Shown in pieces: positions 11,761 to 23,343 of a stretch of DNA of 60,000 nucleotides (positions are counted from its first letter, which is position 1; each line of letters starts with the position of its first letter). The DNA comes from Membranipora membranacea (Eukaryota > Bryozoa > Gymnolaemata > Cheilostomatida > Membraniporidae). Under the pieces are notes generated by a model. That model saw only the letters and a list, made by a program, of their open reading frames with translations, was not told the origin of the DNA and ran no database searches. The stretch lies in contig OU612067.1 in NCBI GenBank assembly GCA_914767715.1, positions 34,448,162-34,508,161 on the forward strand. The letters are read 5' to 3'. The position numbers and the translations under genes were made by a program.

Positions 11761-13899
11761 TAGAACTCTACACTATGTAAGTTCAATTTTTGAAATGAAT
11801 AAGATGAATCTGATGCGTTTTTATGTGTCGAGCTTCCCTTCACTAAACCCTAATTTTCAACTTCATATGAATATATTTACCCTCACACAACTCAAACTAA
11901 AATGTGCCATCACCGCGAACTCAACCAGTGGCCTCTCTATCTATAAGCAATGCACAAACCTATTGCGCTATGTGGCCCTAGTTGAGTAATGAATAGCAGA
12001 TGATAATAGAAAACATAGCCTATAGTCTTGAAGGACAGGTTTCCGTGTTAAACTGAAGTCAAAATAATTTTTAGGTGCACAATTATTGAAACTGAGGAAA
12101 AACTGAGGACGGGCAACTCTAAAATCAGATTGCAGATGGAAAGGATAACCAGAGTATCTCAAATCGCAGATGTTTTTTTCAAATGTAATAAAATCTGGGT
12201 AGTCCTTTGGTAGTCTTTAAGTAAAAATTCATATGGATTTTTTTCGGTAACTGTAAATAGCTGAACAGGCTGAACAGACTGAAGTACTGAACATACTGAA
12301 CACCTAAACAACTGAACAGAATGTATTTTACTACTATAATATTGTTTTATGTTGATTGGCTATTCTTTGATAGACTGGGGAAATTTGAGCATCTTTTAAC
12401 AATTTGATAAGCTCAGACGAACAAGTTTATTGCTCAAAAACATTCCTTCAAGACAATATCAGTCTGTGTGCAAACAGAGTAGTAGCACAAAGCTGCCGCC
12501 ATTAATTTTTCATCACTTTTTACCTCTTTAGGAGTGTATATAAATGTTATTTATTTTCCTTTGATATTACATACCAAAGAAAATTGAATGTATTGTAGTA
12601 TCAACCAACTAACTTTGCGGCAATGAGAGATCATCATTATCGTCACCATCTTGTTCATGCTCTTTGAAGACAGATCATGATATAATCAACTAGGCTTTTA
12701 TGGATACACACCTTTATCCATCAAATAAGATGACAGCAAGGTATTGACTTTATCATTGTCAGGAATATAAACTTCTTTGTTGTCATAAGATTGACACCAT
12801 TGTGACGTATCAGCAGTTATAACTCCAGTATGTATAGTTAAACACAATGAATCACCAATCAATTCCTCATCTGCATCGCATGGTGGCCCTGAAAAACCAC
12901 ATAAACGGATCTTGTAGGATACAAATGCTCCTTAATAATCAGCAAATAGCAATTCAAGATTCGTGATTATCCTGGAGGGGACACTTGAATAAATCATAGC
13001 TGATATCTGAACTATGTAAGAGCAGCGGACTTATTATGGATCTTATAATCAAGAAGAGAGTCAACGTCTCGATATCTTGCCACAGTGTGATCACATTGAA
13101 TATATATGGGAGATATCAGGCCTCCACATCAAACAAGTCAGCAAAAGCACAAACAAACTTGAAACAAAAGCAGTCAACAAAGTAAGAGGAAGAGGTAGAT
13201 AAATGTGGTATTGAAATTGTAAGCATATTATTATTTCATTCCATTCCTCTTTCCACCACTGTGCTTTATTTGGCCAATCAACTCAGACCATCTTTTGACT
13301 ATCATTGAAATCAAAGGACAATCAAAAATTGAAAAAATAAATACATATCTCCAAATCGACCCTTCCAAAGGGCCTGGAGAGCCAACAATCGATGTAAATG
13401 AAAGTATGATGGAAGGTTTCCGAATAACAATTTATATTTATTTGAGGGTAGGCTGAACCGTTGTACACAAAGGTTGCGTTAGGCCATTCACAAATCAGGG
13501 ATTATTGGTTGTTGATTACAGTTTGCTATAAACAAGCCTTAGAACTTCTAATCATGATCAATTTTGGTTTGTAGTGATCCTATAAAGCATATTGGCTTGC
13601 CAGCTTGAAACTCAGGTAACAGGTGTTTGACAACTGAACTTTATTTTGTAAAGGTTTACCAGCATCAACGACCATATTATTTGATACATCGTGGACATGG
13701 GCAAAATCAAGGTTTGCAAGCCCCAGGGGCAAATTAAAAAGATCCGCCAAGCTTGCTTATCCATGTTTGTTCAGGTTATGCACTACAGCTAAATTGCCTG
13801 CTAGAGTTGGTGATGATGGCCCATCAAGTGTCAAATGAATTGTTCTGAAGACGGAAAGCGTGTATATTTGGTCTAATATGGATTCAAATGATGATATAT
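11761..13899. other. No recognisable gene; short CTGAACA run
   Basis: No conserved exon seen. At about 12260-12321 the heptamer CTGAACA recurs imperfectly about seven times (GCTGAACAGGCTGAACAG...), a small degenerate tandem repeat. The right end may contain further decayed gypsy sequence that I cannot recognise. Confidence 0.5.
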
Positions 13900-15232
13900 C
13901 TGTAAAGTTTCACCATGAGTTTTCAGATATTTAATCAGTTTTAGGCAAAGTCAATGTCACTGAGGTGTACAGAATCCAGCTAAGTGAGAATTTGAGACAA
14001 CCATGTTACACTTAACCTACAAGGTGTCTAAGCCGCGACTACCGAAATTAAAAAATCAGCTAGAGGAGATTGAGAGGAAGGGCTTCATACCTAAAGAGAC
14101 TGTTCCCAACGACTGGTGATCAGGTATGGTTCAAGTGCCTAAAGAAGACCCCACTCAAATCATGTGCATATGTGCTAACCTGACTACACTAAATTGAGAT
14201 GTAAAACATGACACATATCCTAGCAGCTCTGTCGACAACACTGTAGCCAAAATATCGGGAGCCAAGTTCATGGCAAAACACAAAACTCTATGCAAACTCC
14301 GGTTATTGTCAGTTACCTCTAGAAAATGACTCCCGACTGCTTACTACATTTATCACTCCATTCAAACACTAATTTTATACTTATATGCCGTTTGGACTCA
14401 TCATCTCAGGAGATATCTTCCAATGCTGTATGTTTGATATTCTGGATGGACTATTTCGTCTGACACATGGACAATAGTATACAGCCTTGTGAGTGAGGAG
14501 GAACACAATGATAGAGTGCGGAAGGTGCTGAAACATCTCAAAGATGCTGGACTGACTCTATATCCGAAGAAGTATCTGTCAAGTGACATTTCAGTGAAAT
14601 TCTTAGTTAACATCATCATCAGCAAGCAAGGCAACACCCTCACCCTGATTTTGGAGTTAACTGCCCCTACTTGTGTCTTGGAGCCTCAGTCATTTCTTGG
14701 TTCTATAAATCAACTAGGTGGATTTTGTCCTAAGATATCTGCTCTAAATCAGCCACTAAGAGTTTTACTCAACCACTATGGGACATGGAACATCAGTATG
14801 ATGCAAGCTATGAAAATGCAGAGCTCTTAAAAGCACCCTGTCTAGGATGGTATGATGTGAAAAGCATCATCATAAGGATCGATGCCTCAAACCAGGCACT
14901 GTATGATTCCAGGTTCAACCCGATGGATCGCGCAGACTCATCGCCTCAAAGTCTAGAATTCTCATAGATGCTGAATCAAGATGGTTGTAGCATTAAGGAT
15001 AGCATGGGTGTACTTGAAATTTGAGATGGAAATTTTCGGACACACAAATGTAACAATCAAAACTGACCGAAAACCCCTTGCAGCGATCTTCACCTCAAAG
15101 GCAGTCAACGACCTCACAACCAGAATCCAGAGACAACGACTGCAAACACTGAAATACTCATCCGCAGTAGAACATATACCCGCAAAACGAAACAATATAG
15201 CGGATCTACTCTTCCGACAACCACTATCTTAA
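13900..15232 (+). mobile_element. Ty3/gypsy retrotransposon remnant (RT and RNase H)
   Basis: Plus-strand pieces in Ty3/gypsy pol order. The linker before RT is GKVNVTEVYRIQL (about 13945). The RT N-terminus reads LKNQLEEIERKGFIPKET (about 14050), then MVQVPKEDPTQIMCICANL. The RT palm and thumb follow (14489-14700: VRKVLKHLKDAGLTLYPKK, then SFLGSINQLGGFCPKISAL). RNase H follows at about 14880-15232 (IRIDAS, TNVTIKTDRKPLAAIF, and a C-terminal HIPAKRNNIADLLFRQPL, the usual YxPGKxNxxADxLSR motif). Stop codons (for example after ETVPNDW) and frameshifts break it throughout. No LTR or integrase is recognised nearby, so it is an old 5'- and 3'-truncated copy. Confidence 0.9.
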
Positions 15233-16112
15233 CCAGATGTACAGACAGTATGATAATGTCTCCGGCTCTATAATTGTAAAAGGTATAACTCACCTGCGAC
15301 TTGGCTCAGGGATAAAACTAACACATTCACAATAATATGTACACATAGAAGAAACATCATTTTCAAGACAGCCATAACAGAGATCTCTGAGATAGTTAAG
15401 TCAAGCGTTGTGCAGCATGTTGCACAAATGACAATTAGTAACCATAGTGCAAAAAAAGGAGCTTTAAATTCAGGCATTAGCTAACTCATAACTTTTCTAA
15501 TGTTCAATGGAAAATTCACTTAGCTTCGCTTAACCAAGCCTCTAATATTACAATATTTACAAACTCTTCTCTCTTTCAGGTTATGAGCTCCAATAATTGA
15601 ACCAACTAAAATTGGGGGGATATGCATGTAGTACAATTAGGAAACGAGGTGTTGTATCTAGTGATGTGTTTGCACTGAACTTTTGTTTTGGGGTGATAAC
15701 TCCTCGCCCTCAGTTTGGCTAATATGGTGCCAAACGTCATAATAATATTACAAAGAAACGATATATTGCATGCGGTGTGCTGATTGTGCTGATTATTTCA
15801 GCAGCTTATGAATTGAATCAAACTTTGCCATATTACTTTGAGCTGCATTACATAAGCTATAATCACTATTTGTAGATCAGGTCAAATTAGTTTTTGGTCG
15901 GCTTATTTGAAGCTCTAAGGACGCATAGGACTGGTTGTATTATTTGAATTTGATATATTGTGTAACAATGAGATTGATTGAGAGACGCAATCAGAATCAT
16001 CCAAATTAATTATCTGAGAAACCTTGTATAGCATCTTGTATTTCTGCTTTACTTAGTTTTTTAAAATTAATATCAAGTCTCGAGCTTGAGTGTCGCAAGG
16101 AGCCAAAACTAC
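15233..16112. other. No recognisable gene
   Basis: No integrase zinc finger or core, no LTR and no conserved exon could be recognised between the gypsy remnant and the first tRNA. Confidence 0.5.
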
Positions 16113-16185
16113 TGCCTCGAGTGAGGATCGAACTCACGACCTTCAGATTATGAGACTGACGCGCTGCCTACTGCGCTATCGAGGC
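16113..16185 (-). tRNA. tRNA-Met (CAT), elongator, copy 1
   Basis: 73 nt including the discriminator A, with no intron. On the minus strand the acceptor GCCTCGA pairs perfectly with TCGAGGC. The D arm is AGCGCAGTAGGCAGCGC, the anticodon loop CTCATAA carries CAT, and the T arm is GTGAGTTCGATCCTCAC. The internal A box (TAGCGCAGTAGG) and B box (GAGTTCGATCC) are intact. A TTTT run a few bases past the 3' end fits a Pol III terminator. It is the elongator type rather than the initiator, because the sequence matches the metazoan elongator consensus and lacks the initiator's AGCAGAGT start. Likely functional. Confidence 0.95.
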
Positions 16186-17588
16186 ACTGAAAAAAGGGGA
16201 ATGTGCTCCAAAATTTGTCCAAGGGGCCCAACTTTGACCCTAATTCTCAATAATGACGGGCTTTATTACCAATAATGATTGTGAACTGCTATGTAGTTAT
16301 TTAACGAATTCGGTCTCTTACATGTACAATGATCAAATTTAATTTGAAGGTGTGTATTTCTCGTAAAGGTTTTGTCCACAGTTCTAATGTAATAATGCCT
16401 GAGATGAGATGCCAAAATTACCTAAACTTCCCAAAAACTAATCGCTCTTTTGTTTGGATGAATATGAAATTATATTTACTATAAAAAACATTGAAGAACA
16501 TCTCTTACATATTGCATTCAGTCTGACTTGCTCTTTGTCCGCACATACCCGGGTCTCTATACTTTATATCATCTCCGAAGTATATTATGATTATTCAGGG
16601 GTTATCAACCCTGCCTTCTACCCTGTGGGTAAACGCTCTCAGTTTTATATACCAGTGTTCAACATGGCATAGATATATATGTTGTATACCCATTTATTCA
16701 TAGCATATCAGTCTTATAGCAATTGTTACCAAGATCCAGCCTCATCTTTATTATTATCTACAGCCAGTTTTATCTGCTTCTCTTATTGCCAGCAGAAAAA
16801 AAACGGAGTTCAAGCCTTCAAAGTGTTAGTGAAGCTTTAATCTTTCTGTTTGAACGATGAAGATCTTGGTGACTCCTCTGCAGCATTTGTTGTCAATAGT
16901 AGGTATCTCTGGCAACAAAGCCAGTGCTCTCTTGGTTGGCAATGCTTGGCTAGAGTAAATACCTCATATTATTTGTAGGTTAATTGTTGAATGAATACAG
17001 TAGCAAGGAAGAGTAGACAACTTTTTTTAATTCTTAAGTTTCAGTTCATATGGTAATGTTTTGTATTGCGGGCCAAGTTTTACTAATTGGGGCCAATTTT
17101 TTTAATTTTTGACCAATCTTTCCCCAATCAAGTTTGGACTCAGACCAAGGTGCTTGAGGTTCATTCTAGCTAGCATGCATTGTCTAGCAAGCTACAGGAT
17201 AATCTCAGCTTCTTCTGTTGTGATTTCTTTTAATATAGGTCAATCATAGCTGACCTCACATGCAATAAAGGTCAATCCTTGCTGGCAGTGTTATTTATAC
17301 AAGCTATTCTAAGCTGACCTGAGTCTAACTTATAGGTCAATCTTTCTTTTCATGTCCGATGTTTGGCTGGTGTCGATCCGATCTGAGTTCATTTTGTGTA
17401 AAGCTATTCCGCTAGGGTAAGCTGACAGCCACAAGATAATAATGATAAAATATTTTTGCGTAACCTCAATGAAAGCTTGTATATATATGACAAGGAGTTG
17501 GTTGACAAATAGCTTGATTCATTTATTATACATGACTGGTCTAACTTGTACTTGCCTAGAGTAATAGCGTCATGGGCGCCAAAACAAT
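16186..17588. other. Spacer between the two tRNA-Met genes
   Basis: No protein gene recognised. The ~130 bases right of each tRNA (5' flank on the minus strand) are similar: a CCAAGGGG/GCAAGGGG block, a TTGACCCTAA/TTGGGCCTAA block, AATAATTRT and GTGAACTG. Near 17236-17345 the words AGGTCAATC and GCTGACCT recur several times in both orientations, without a clear unit. Confidence 0.5.
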
Positions 17589-17661
17589 TGCCCCGAGTGA
17601 GGATCGAACTCACGACCTTCAGATTATGAGACTGACGCGCTGCCTACTGCGCTATCGAGGC
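17589..17661 (-). tRNA. tRNA-Met (CAT), elongator, copy 2
   Basis: Same 73-nt molecule as copy 1 apart from a single change in the 3' acceptor strand: TCGGGGC instead of TCGAGGC. This turns one T-A pair of the acceptor stem into T-G wobble and keeps the fold. The anticodon CAT and the A and B boxes are identical to copy 1. A TTTT run follows the 3' end. The 5' flanking sequence is also shared, so this is a duplicated gene and not a processed copy. Likely functional. Confidence 0.95.
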
Positions 17662-18121
17662 CCTGAAATCTGTTGGGAAAGGGTCCAAAATCATGCAAGG
17701 GGGGCTTATTTTGGGCCTAACTATCAGTACTGATGGGCCCTATTTCAAATAATTATAGTGAACTGTTATACAATTTTGCACCAAACACCAGCTGTGCTGT
17801 GCTATCTTATCTCGCAATCGAGAATCCAAATGTTGAGCTCAGATTATCTTCAGGGCCTCTCCTCAGGATTTCAGAATAACCAACACATGTGCAGCCACTC
17901 TACTGGATGTGTCACATGTATCTGAAGAGTTGAGCATTAGTATTTTGCATTGTGTTTATGTGTTTACGTCCTGATGTTATTTTCCACAAATACAGATATG
18001 TTATGTTGTACTGGCAGCAAAGTTGGTGCTTGTATTTTACCTCATGAGACTCATGGGATTGAAATTGAAAAATTATTTTCTCATATTCTCATCAAGTCTA
18101 ACACACTCATGACATTTGCTT

Positions 18122-18383
18122 CTTGCCTTATAATTTCGTCGGTTTTGTGCTCCTCAAGACTTATTCCAAGGCAGTATCGCAACATTCTCATTTCAGATAC
18201 ACTGAATCTTTCAGCAAGATAGTCTGTCAATGGCCACGTTTCAGCTCCATACAATCACACCGGGTGTATCACTGTCTTATAGATGAGCACTTTCAACTTC
18301 TGGGGGACTCTCTTGTTGCACAATACTCCCGTCAACTCTCTCCACTTATCCCAAGCTCTGCCAATATGCACTTGTACCTCTGC
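18122..18383 (-). mobile_element. RTE-like LINE reverse transcriptase C-terminal remnant
   Basis: Minus-strand translation reads IGRAWDKWRELTGVLCNKR, then VPQKLKVLIYKTVIHPV, a stop where tryptophan or leucine is expected, LYGAETWPLTDYLAERF, and SVSEMRMLRYCLGISL. The YGAETW and EMRMLR motifs typify the region after the RT domain in RTE-type LINEs. It has a TGA in frame and no remaining upstream RT, so it is dead. It sits just upstream of exon 2 of the SULT pseudogene, in what would have been its first intron. Confidence 0.85.
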
Positions 18384-18604
18384 CTTGCATCCTCCTTCCT
18401 GGTGAACTTATACAATGATGTTATTACAATATTATTATTCTATACTAGTGATGCTGATATTGCTAACCGCATATTGAAATCATTAGGGCCACATATTTTA
18501 CAAAGAGATCACGGCCTCAGGTTCGAATGATAAATAATTTGTTACACAAGGATATTAAATACATCTCTCTCTATTTAACCATCATCTGTTCCTGATTGTC
18601 TTAG

Positions 18605-21600
18605 GTATCGTTTCTCCTTGTCCGTTGGGCGATTATGTTGCAACATTTAGGTTCCCGGCTCATCTTGCCTCCAAAGTAGACCAATTTATGAATCTAGAAC
18701 AAGTTACCATGGAGCCTGGCGATGTTCTCGTTTGCTCCTCACCAAAGACAGGCAAATCAAAATGTATTACAGTGTACAATAACATGGAAGTTGGTCAAAG
18801 GATGAGCCTTTGGGCCATGTCTCCGTGATCTCTAACAAAATAAAGCACATGAATGATACGATCAGCAACACTGCGATGATTATGACGTTTCAAATGAAGC
18901 ATCAGATTCCGTTGAAATCAACAATAGCAACTACTTTGTTTCATATTCCTTTGACTTGCACATCCTTTTTGGATGTCTCAACATAAATAAGGATCAAAAT
19001 CACAAAGGGTGTTGAATTTAGTATGAAGTATCACCGGCATGGTAGAGTCTGCAAAGGATATTTATTGAATTTAATTCCGTTAAAGGTACACACTTATGTT
19101 TTGAAATACTGAGCATGCTGATGCCAGGGGATCCAAGACACATACACAGCCCATACAGATCTGGTTGGCTTGAGCTGTCTTCATATGATCGTGTCATGGA
19201 GACTTACTCTAGTCAATCAAGAGTTTTAACAACACACCTTGCGATCAGGTGTTTACCTGCAAATTTCAGGTACTAATGAACTATTTATCCAGTTGTGATG
19301 TAATGAGTGTTGGCAGCATCCTAGTTTTATTTGCTGATGAATGTTATTAAAGCAGATTGGAAAATAGGAGTGTATCACTATGGAGTATCGAACGATCAAT
19401 CCTATGTCGAGAGTTCAGTGCGTCACTTTTAGCACAACCTAAATCGCATTTGAAAGTTATTGCAAAATAGAACAAAACGTCAGATAAGTCTCACTCAGAG
19501 TCAATCATGATCTAAGATATACATTGACCAATCCTTATCTTACAGACATGCCCACACAAAGATAGTAGTACCAGTCCGAAACCTTAAGGATGTGTTTGTT
19601 TCTTTTTACCACCACCTAAATGGGATTCTTGAAAACAAAGCAGGGCAGGTCTTCATGCACTCTTCCAGTCAAAACATGAAATGATCGTTATCCCATTTGT
19701 TCAGCAGGAGTTGGAACCATTATTGATTTAAGAAAAAAAGTCCACGTCCACATGGTCATAAATAACGACGAAATGTGTTACATAAACTCAAGCTATGATA
19801 GGCTGTGTTGTCATGTGGGGCTGTGCTTCGCCATTTAGGGGCACATGAACTATTTATTTATCGACATCTGATATACGATAGTGAAGATTGATACAAGTGT
19901 CACTCAGTTTTAGTGCGGCATAAAATTATGATGCCAGTGATATTGACATCTAAAAATTGATGAATTTTACTCATATCCGGTTCAGATAGATGGTGGTTTG
20001 TTCCAGGTAACAATGAATTAAGGTGTCCTGTTCCTGTGTTGTTATCAAATTTATATGTATATATATATATTTATATGTATTATATATATACGTATGAATA
20101 TATACAATATTTTGACAGCAATTGTAAGCCACAAATTAGAGGTATGATGCATCTAATTGTTGAGTTTTGGAGCTGTAGTAAACATAATTATTGGGTTACC
20201 AAACCCCTTTCATTTTTGAGCAAATAAATGCTCTGGATTTTTTGTTAGAGTTTACATACCACGTTTTTATTGCCATTAAATGAAATGTCAAACCAGTAAT
20301 GGTCCTTATTCCTGGTTAACCCAAGCGTTAGGATCATTTAGTTTTTTTGGCTAGAGGAGATAACAAGGACCATTTCACTCAGCACTCAGCACTGAGAACA
20401 TCAATGACTTGCTGATCCGAATTGATAAAGCAAAGAGAAGTTACATTACATTATGTAACTATTTCATGCATTAAATTCGATGAAAGGCCACAAGTTGAAA
20501 TCCTTCAGTACCATATACATGTCTGTGACAATTTTCAATACTTGTTGTTAGATCAGGTGATCTAGTTTCATCTCTTAGTGATGTTTGGGATCCTTTGAGT
20601 GGTACGCCCTACAGACACAGACAGGATGGTAATGTACTCTTTATCTTATATGAGGAGCTAGTGATGGTCAGTCGTGCATACACAGTTGGCTGGTCTGAGA
20701 TATGAGTATCCTTGGATCACAGCAACGGTGCCAAAAATGATGCCAAAAGGCCTCTTCAAAACTTTTTTAAGCAAAATACTGGTATGTTAAGGAAGGTGAC
20801 ATTCAAAATACGGTCATTAAAGCATCCATGAAATTAAGATTGAGATAATCAAAGCTGTTTCTCCAACTTATCAGCTTCAAAACAAGCCAAAAGTTGACCC
20901 TCTTGGACCACTACAAGCTGTGTTATGAGGTATCAAAGTCGACCCTTTCAATATTTGCTCGTTATTTACATCAGGGTTTTTCGACATAAATTCGAAATTT
21001 TTTGTATATGGAACTTTTAAAGTGAAACCAACTTTTTTCCACCACAAAAATTCCGTTAATCTCCCTCAACTTTTTTTGCTTTTGGTTAATCTCTATTATG
21101 ACAAGAGCTACGTTGGATTTAAACTCGCTTCAACCAATTTCGACGAAATTACACTAGTCCAAAGTTTCTAACGGTAGACATATATACAAAATGTATGTCT
21201 ATGATATCACACCCCCTGTGCAAGGCTCGCGAGCGAGCGTCAACGAGGCCTTACTTTGATAAGTCATAACTTCAGTCCTAATTGACCAATTGAGCTGTTC
21301 TTGAGCTCATTTTAAAGGTTATTAGCTGGAGCAGTTCCTCTGATTATTTTAATGTTTATTTCATGGATGCTTTAACACCTTCTACAACACTGTCATTGTA
21401 AAATCAATATTTTTGAGCATATAGAATTAGTTGCCCTTAAATTGTGCAGTTCTTCATTTTATACAGACCATCAATACATCATCGATTTTTTAAAACTTTT
21501 ATTATTATTTGCAGCACCCAATTAAGACGATCAGACAGAGTGCTGATAATGTTGGAGTCGTCTGCTCTAATTAATTTATCCAATCTGTCGCCGGCGCTTC

Positions 21601-22554
21601 ATAATTTAACTCTATGAAGAAATCTACATATGAAGATGAACAAGCAATCAGAAAGAGATTTGGTGATGACTTCTCTCTTTATAGTAAAGGCATGTATATT
21701 ATACAACATACAACATTGATACACATTTACGAAGGAGATGTTATAACCAATAGAATGGCCAGCATTGGTTTAGCATTAAATGAGAATAAGACTGTGAAAA
21801 CTGAAGGGTGAGCATGATAGACTCAATGTCGGCCATCCATAGTAACTCCGATTCTCAGCTCCTAATTTGATATCCCTGCACTGCACTAAATTGTGACTTT
21901 AACAATAAATTATATTTTGAGAATTATAACTAAAATCCTGCTTTATTGCAAATTTTTTCCACAAAATTTTTTGGGTTTGCTATTCGAAAAAGAGTGATTA
22001 GGTCTTCTGATGGTCAAGAGAGAAACTTGTACTCCTATGATATGAGTGATATTCCTGGCAGCGGAGTATTTTTCTGGTTTGGCACCGTTGAGTCATTGTT
22101 CCTGCATATGTATAGGTAGCCAGGGTTCTCAGGCTGCTGCTCAGCTCAATAATGTTGATAAACCTTCTTCTGAGTAATATTTTTATCCATTTGAAGCAAA
22201 CTATAAATTGGATTAAATTAGCGATCATCAATTGAATTCTTAGATACAGGACAATAAACAGGGTTCTACCAATTTATACCTACGCATCTCAAGCTGAAGA
22301 AGCTATGATAGTTTATCATCAAACTGGTTATAAAGTGCTTGTACGTAAGGGTTACACTATTTCCCATCAGATACCAAAAAAGCGAACATTCTACACATGC
22401 TAGAATAACAACCTATTTATAGCCTGTATTTACTTTAGGGAAGATTGGTGATTGGAAAAAATGGTTCACTCTGGCACAGGATGAGGAGTTTCATAAAGTG
22501 TTTGATGAATGGAACAAGGAAAGACAAATTCCCTTTATTTACCAAACTACATAG
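18605..22554 (+). pseudogene. Cytosolic sulfotransferase pseudogene (SULT family), exons 2-7
   Basis: Six exons match the intact SULT at 23344-27623 in order, with the same intron phases. Exon 2 is 18605-18751 (VTMEPGDVLVCSSPKTG, the 5'-phosphosulfate loop). Exon 3 is 19086-19269 (THLCFEILSMLMPGDP, ending RVLTTHLAIRCLPANFR, with the catalytic His in TTH). Exon 4 starts at 19546 (VRNLKDVFVSFYHHL) but then loses similarity and meets TGA at 19682-19684. Exon 5 is about 20579-20666 (HRQDGNVLFILYEELV), 88 nt against 98 in the neighbour, with frameshifts and TGA at 20596. Exon 6 is 21515-21689, the same 175 nt as its neighbour but with TAA at 21572 and 21602. Exon 7 is 22439-22554 (GKIGDWKKWFTLAQDEEF). 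No exon 1 was found. It cannot make a SULT enzyme. Exons 2, 3 and 7 are surprisingly clean, so the loss is recent or some transcripts use part of it. Confidence 0.93.
20045..20112. repeat. TA-rich simple sequence inside the SULT pseudogene
   Basis: A stretch of about 65 bases made almost only of TATA, TATG and TATT words, in the intron between pseudo-exons 4 and 5. Confidence 0.8.
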
Positions 22555-22939
22555 ATAGACAATGAGGGCAAACTTTACAACCAGCTTAACAAAAGACATC
22601 TATCATTGGCATAGGAACTCATGCCAACTTTTAGGTTACCACATCAGTGTTTTTCTGGCAAAAAATGGGTTAAAATTATATTGGATTTGGATGACATACA
22701 GATTTAGCATTTTATCTGCCAACCACAGACCCGAAGCTAGACTATTATGGTCACTGACCTATAAATAAGATTGCATCAAGTCAAAGAATGAAAAGCAGTG
22801 AAGTATAAATACTTGAGGTCAGATGCACTGAATATAAAACAGGTCATTGTCCTGTCAATATTTATCAGCTGTGTATAAATTATGTCTTTGATTTCGATAG
22901 CGAGGTACTTGAACTTACTGCACTGATGTTAAAACCACA

Positions 22940-23119
22940 ATTAGTCTGACTGCTCAGACTGCTCACTAAGTAATAAATTAGTCTGACTGCTCAGACTGCT
23001 CATTAAGTAATAAATTAGTCTGACTGCTCAGACTGCTCATTAAGTAATAAATTAGTCTGACTGCTCAGACTGCTCACCAAGTAATAAATTAGTCTGACTG
23101 CTCACTAAGTATTAAATTA
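22940..23119. repeat. 37-base minisatellite, about 4.7 units
   Basis: Units start at 22940, 22977, 23014, 23051 and 23088. Each reads ATTAGTCTGACTGCTCA, GACTGCTCA, then a CTAAGTAATAA-like end. The first four are 37 bases and nearly identical. The last lacks the internal GACTGCTCA duplication and ends in CTAAGTATTAA. The direct adjacency without spacers rules out a CRISPR array. It lies between the SULT pseudogene and the intact SULT. Confidence 0.95.
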
Positions 23120-23343
23120 CACTTTGATGTGTTGTCAAAGCTTGATCCCAACATTCCTGCTCAGCTCAATCTTGAGGTGACACTTAAGTTGATTTATTAC
23201 TTTGCTTCATATGCAAAAAAAAGCACTTCATTCAAAAAAGTGAATGAGGTCAAACAATCATTAGATGGCTCGCCTTCCTACCTGCAAGCTGTTTGTAAAC
23301 CTTAGTAATATAGTAACATTAGTTCTTGTCAAAGTAACATATC

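Noticed and set aside
18123-18530. 135-codon plus-strand open frame
   Set aside because: It is the antisense of a recognisable RTE-like LINE tail.
22940-23119. Regular direct repeats as a CRISPR array
   Set aside because: Units are directly adjacent with no unique spacers, and the genome is eukaryotic.
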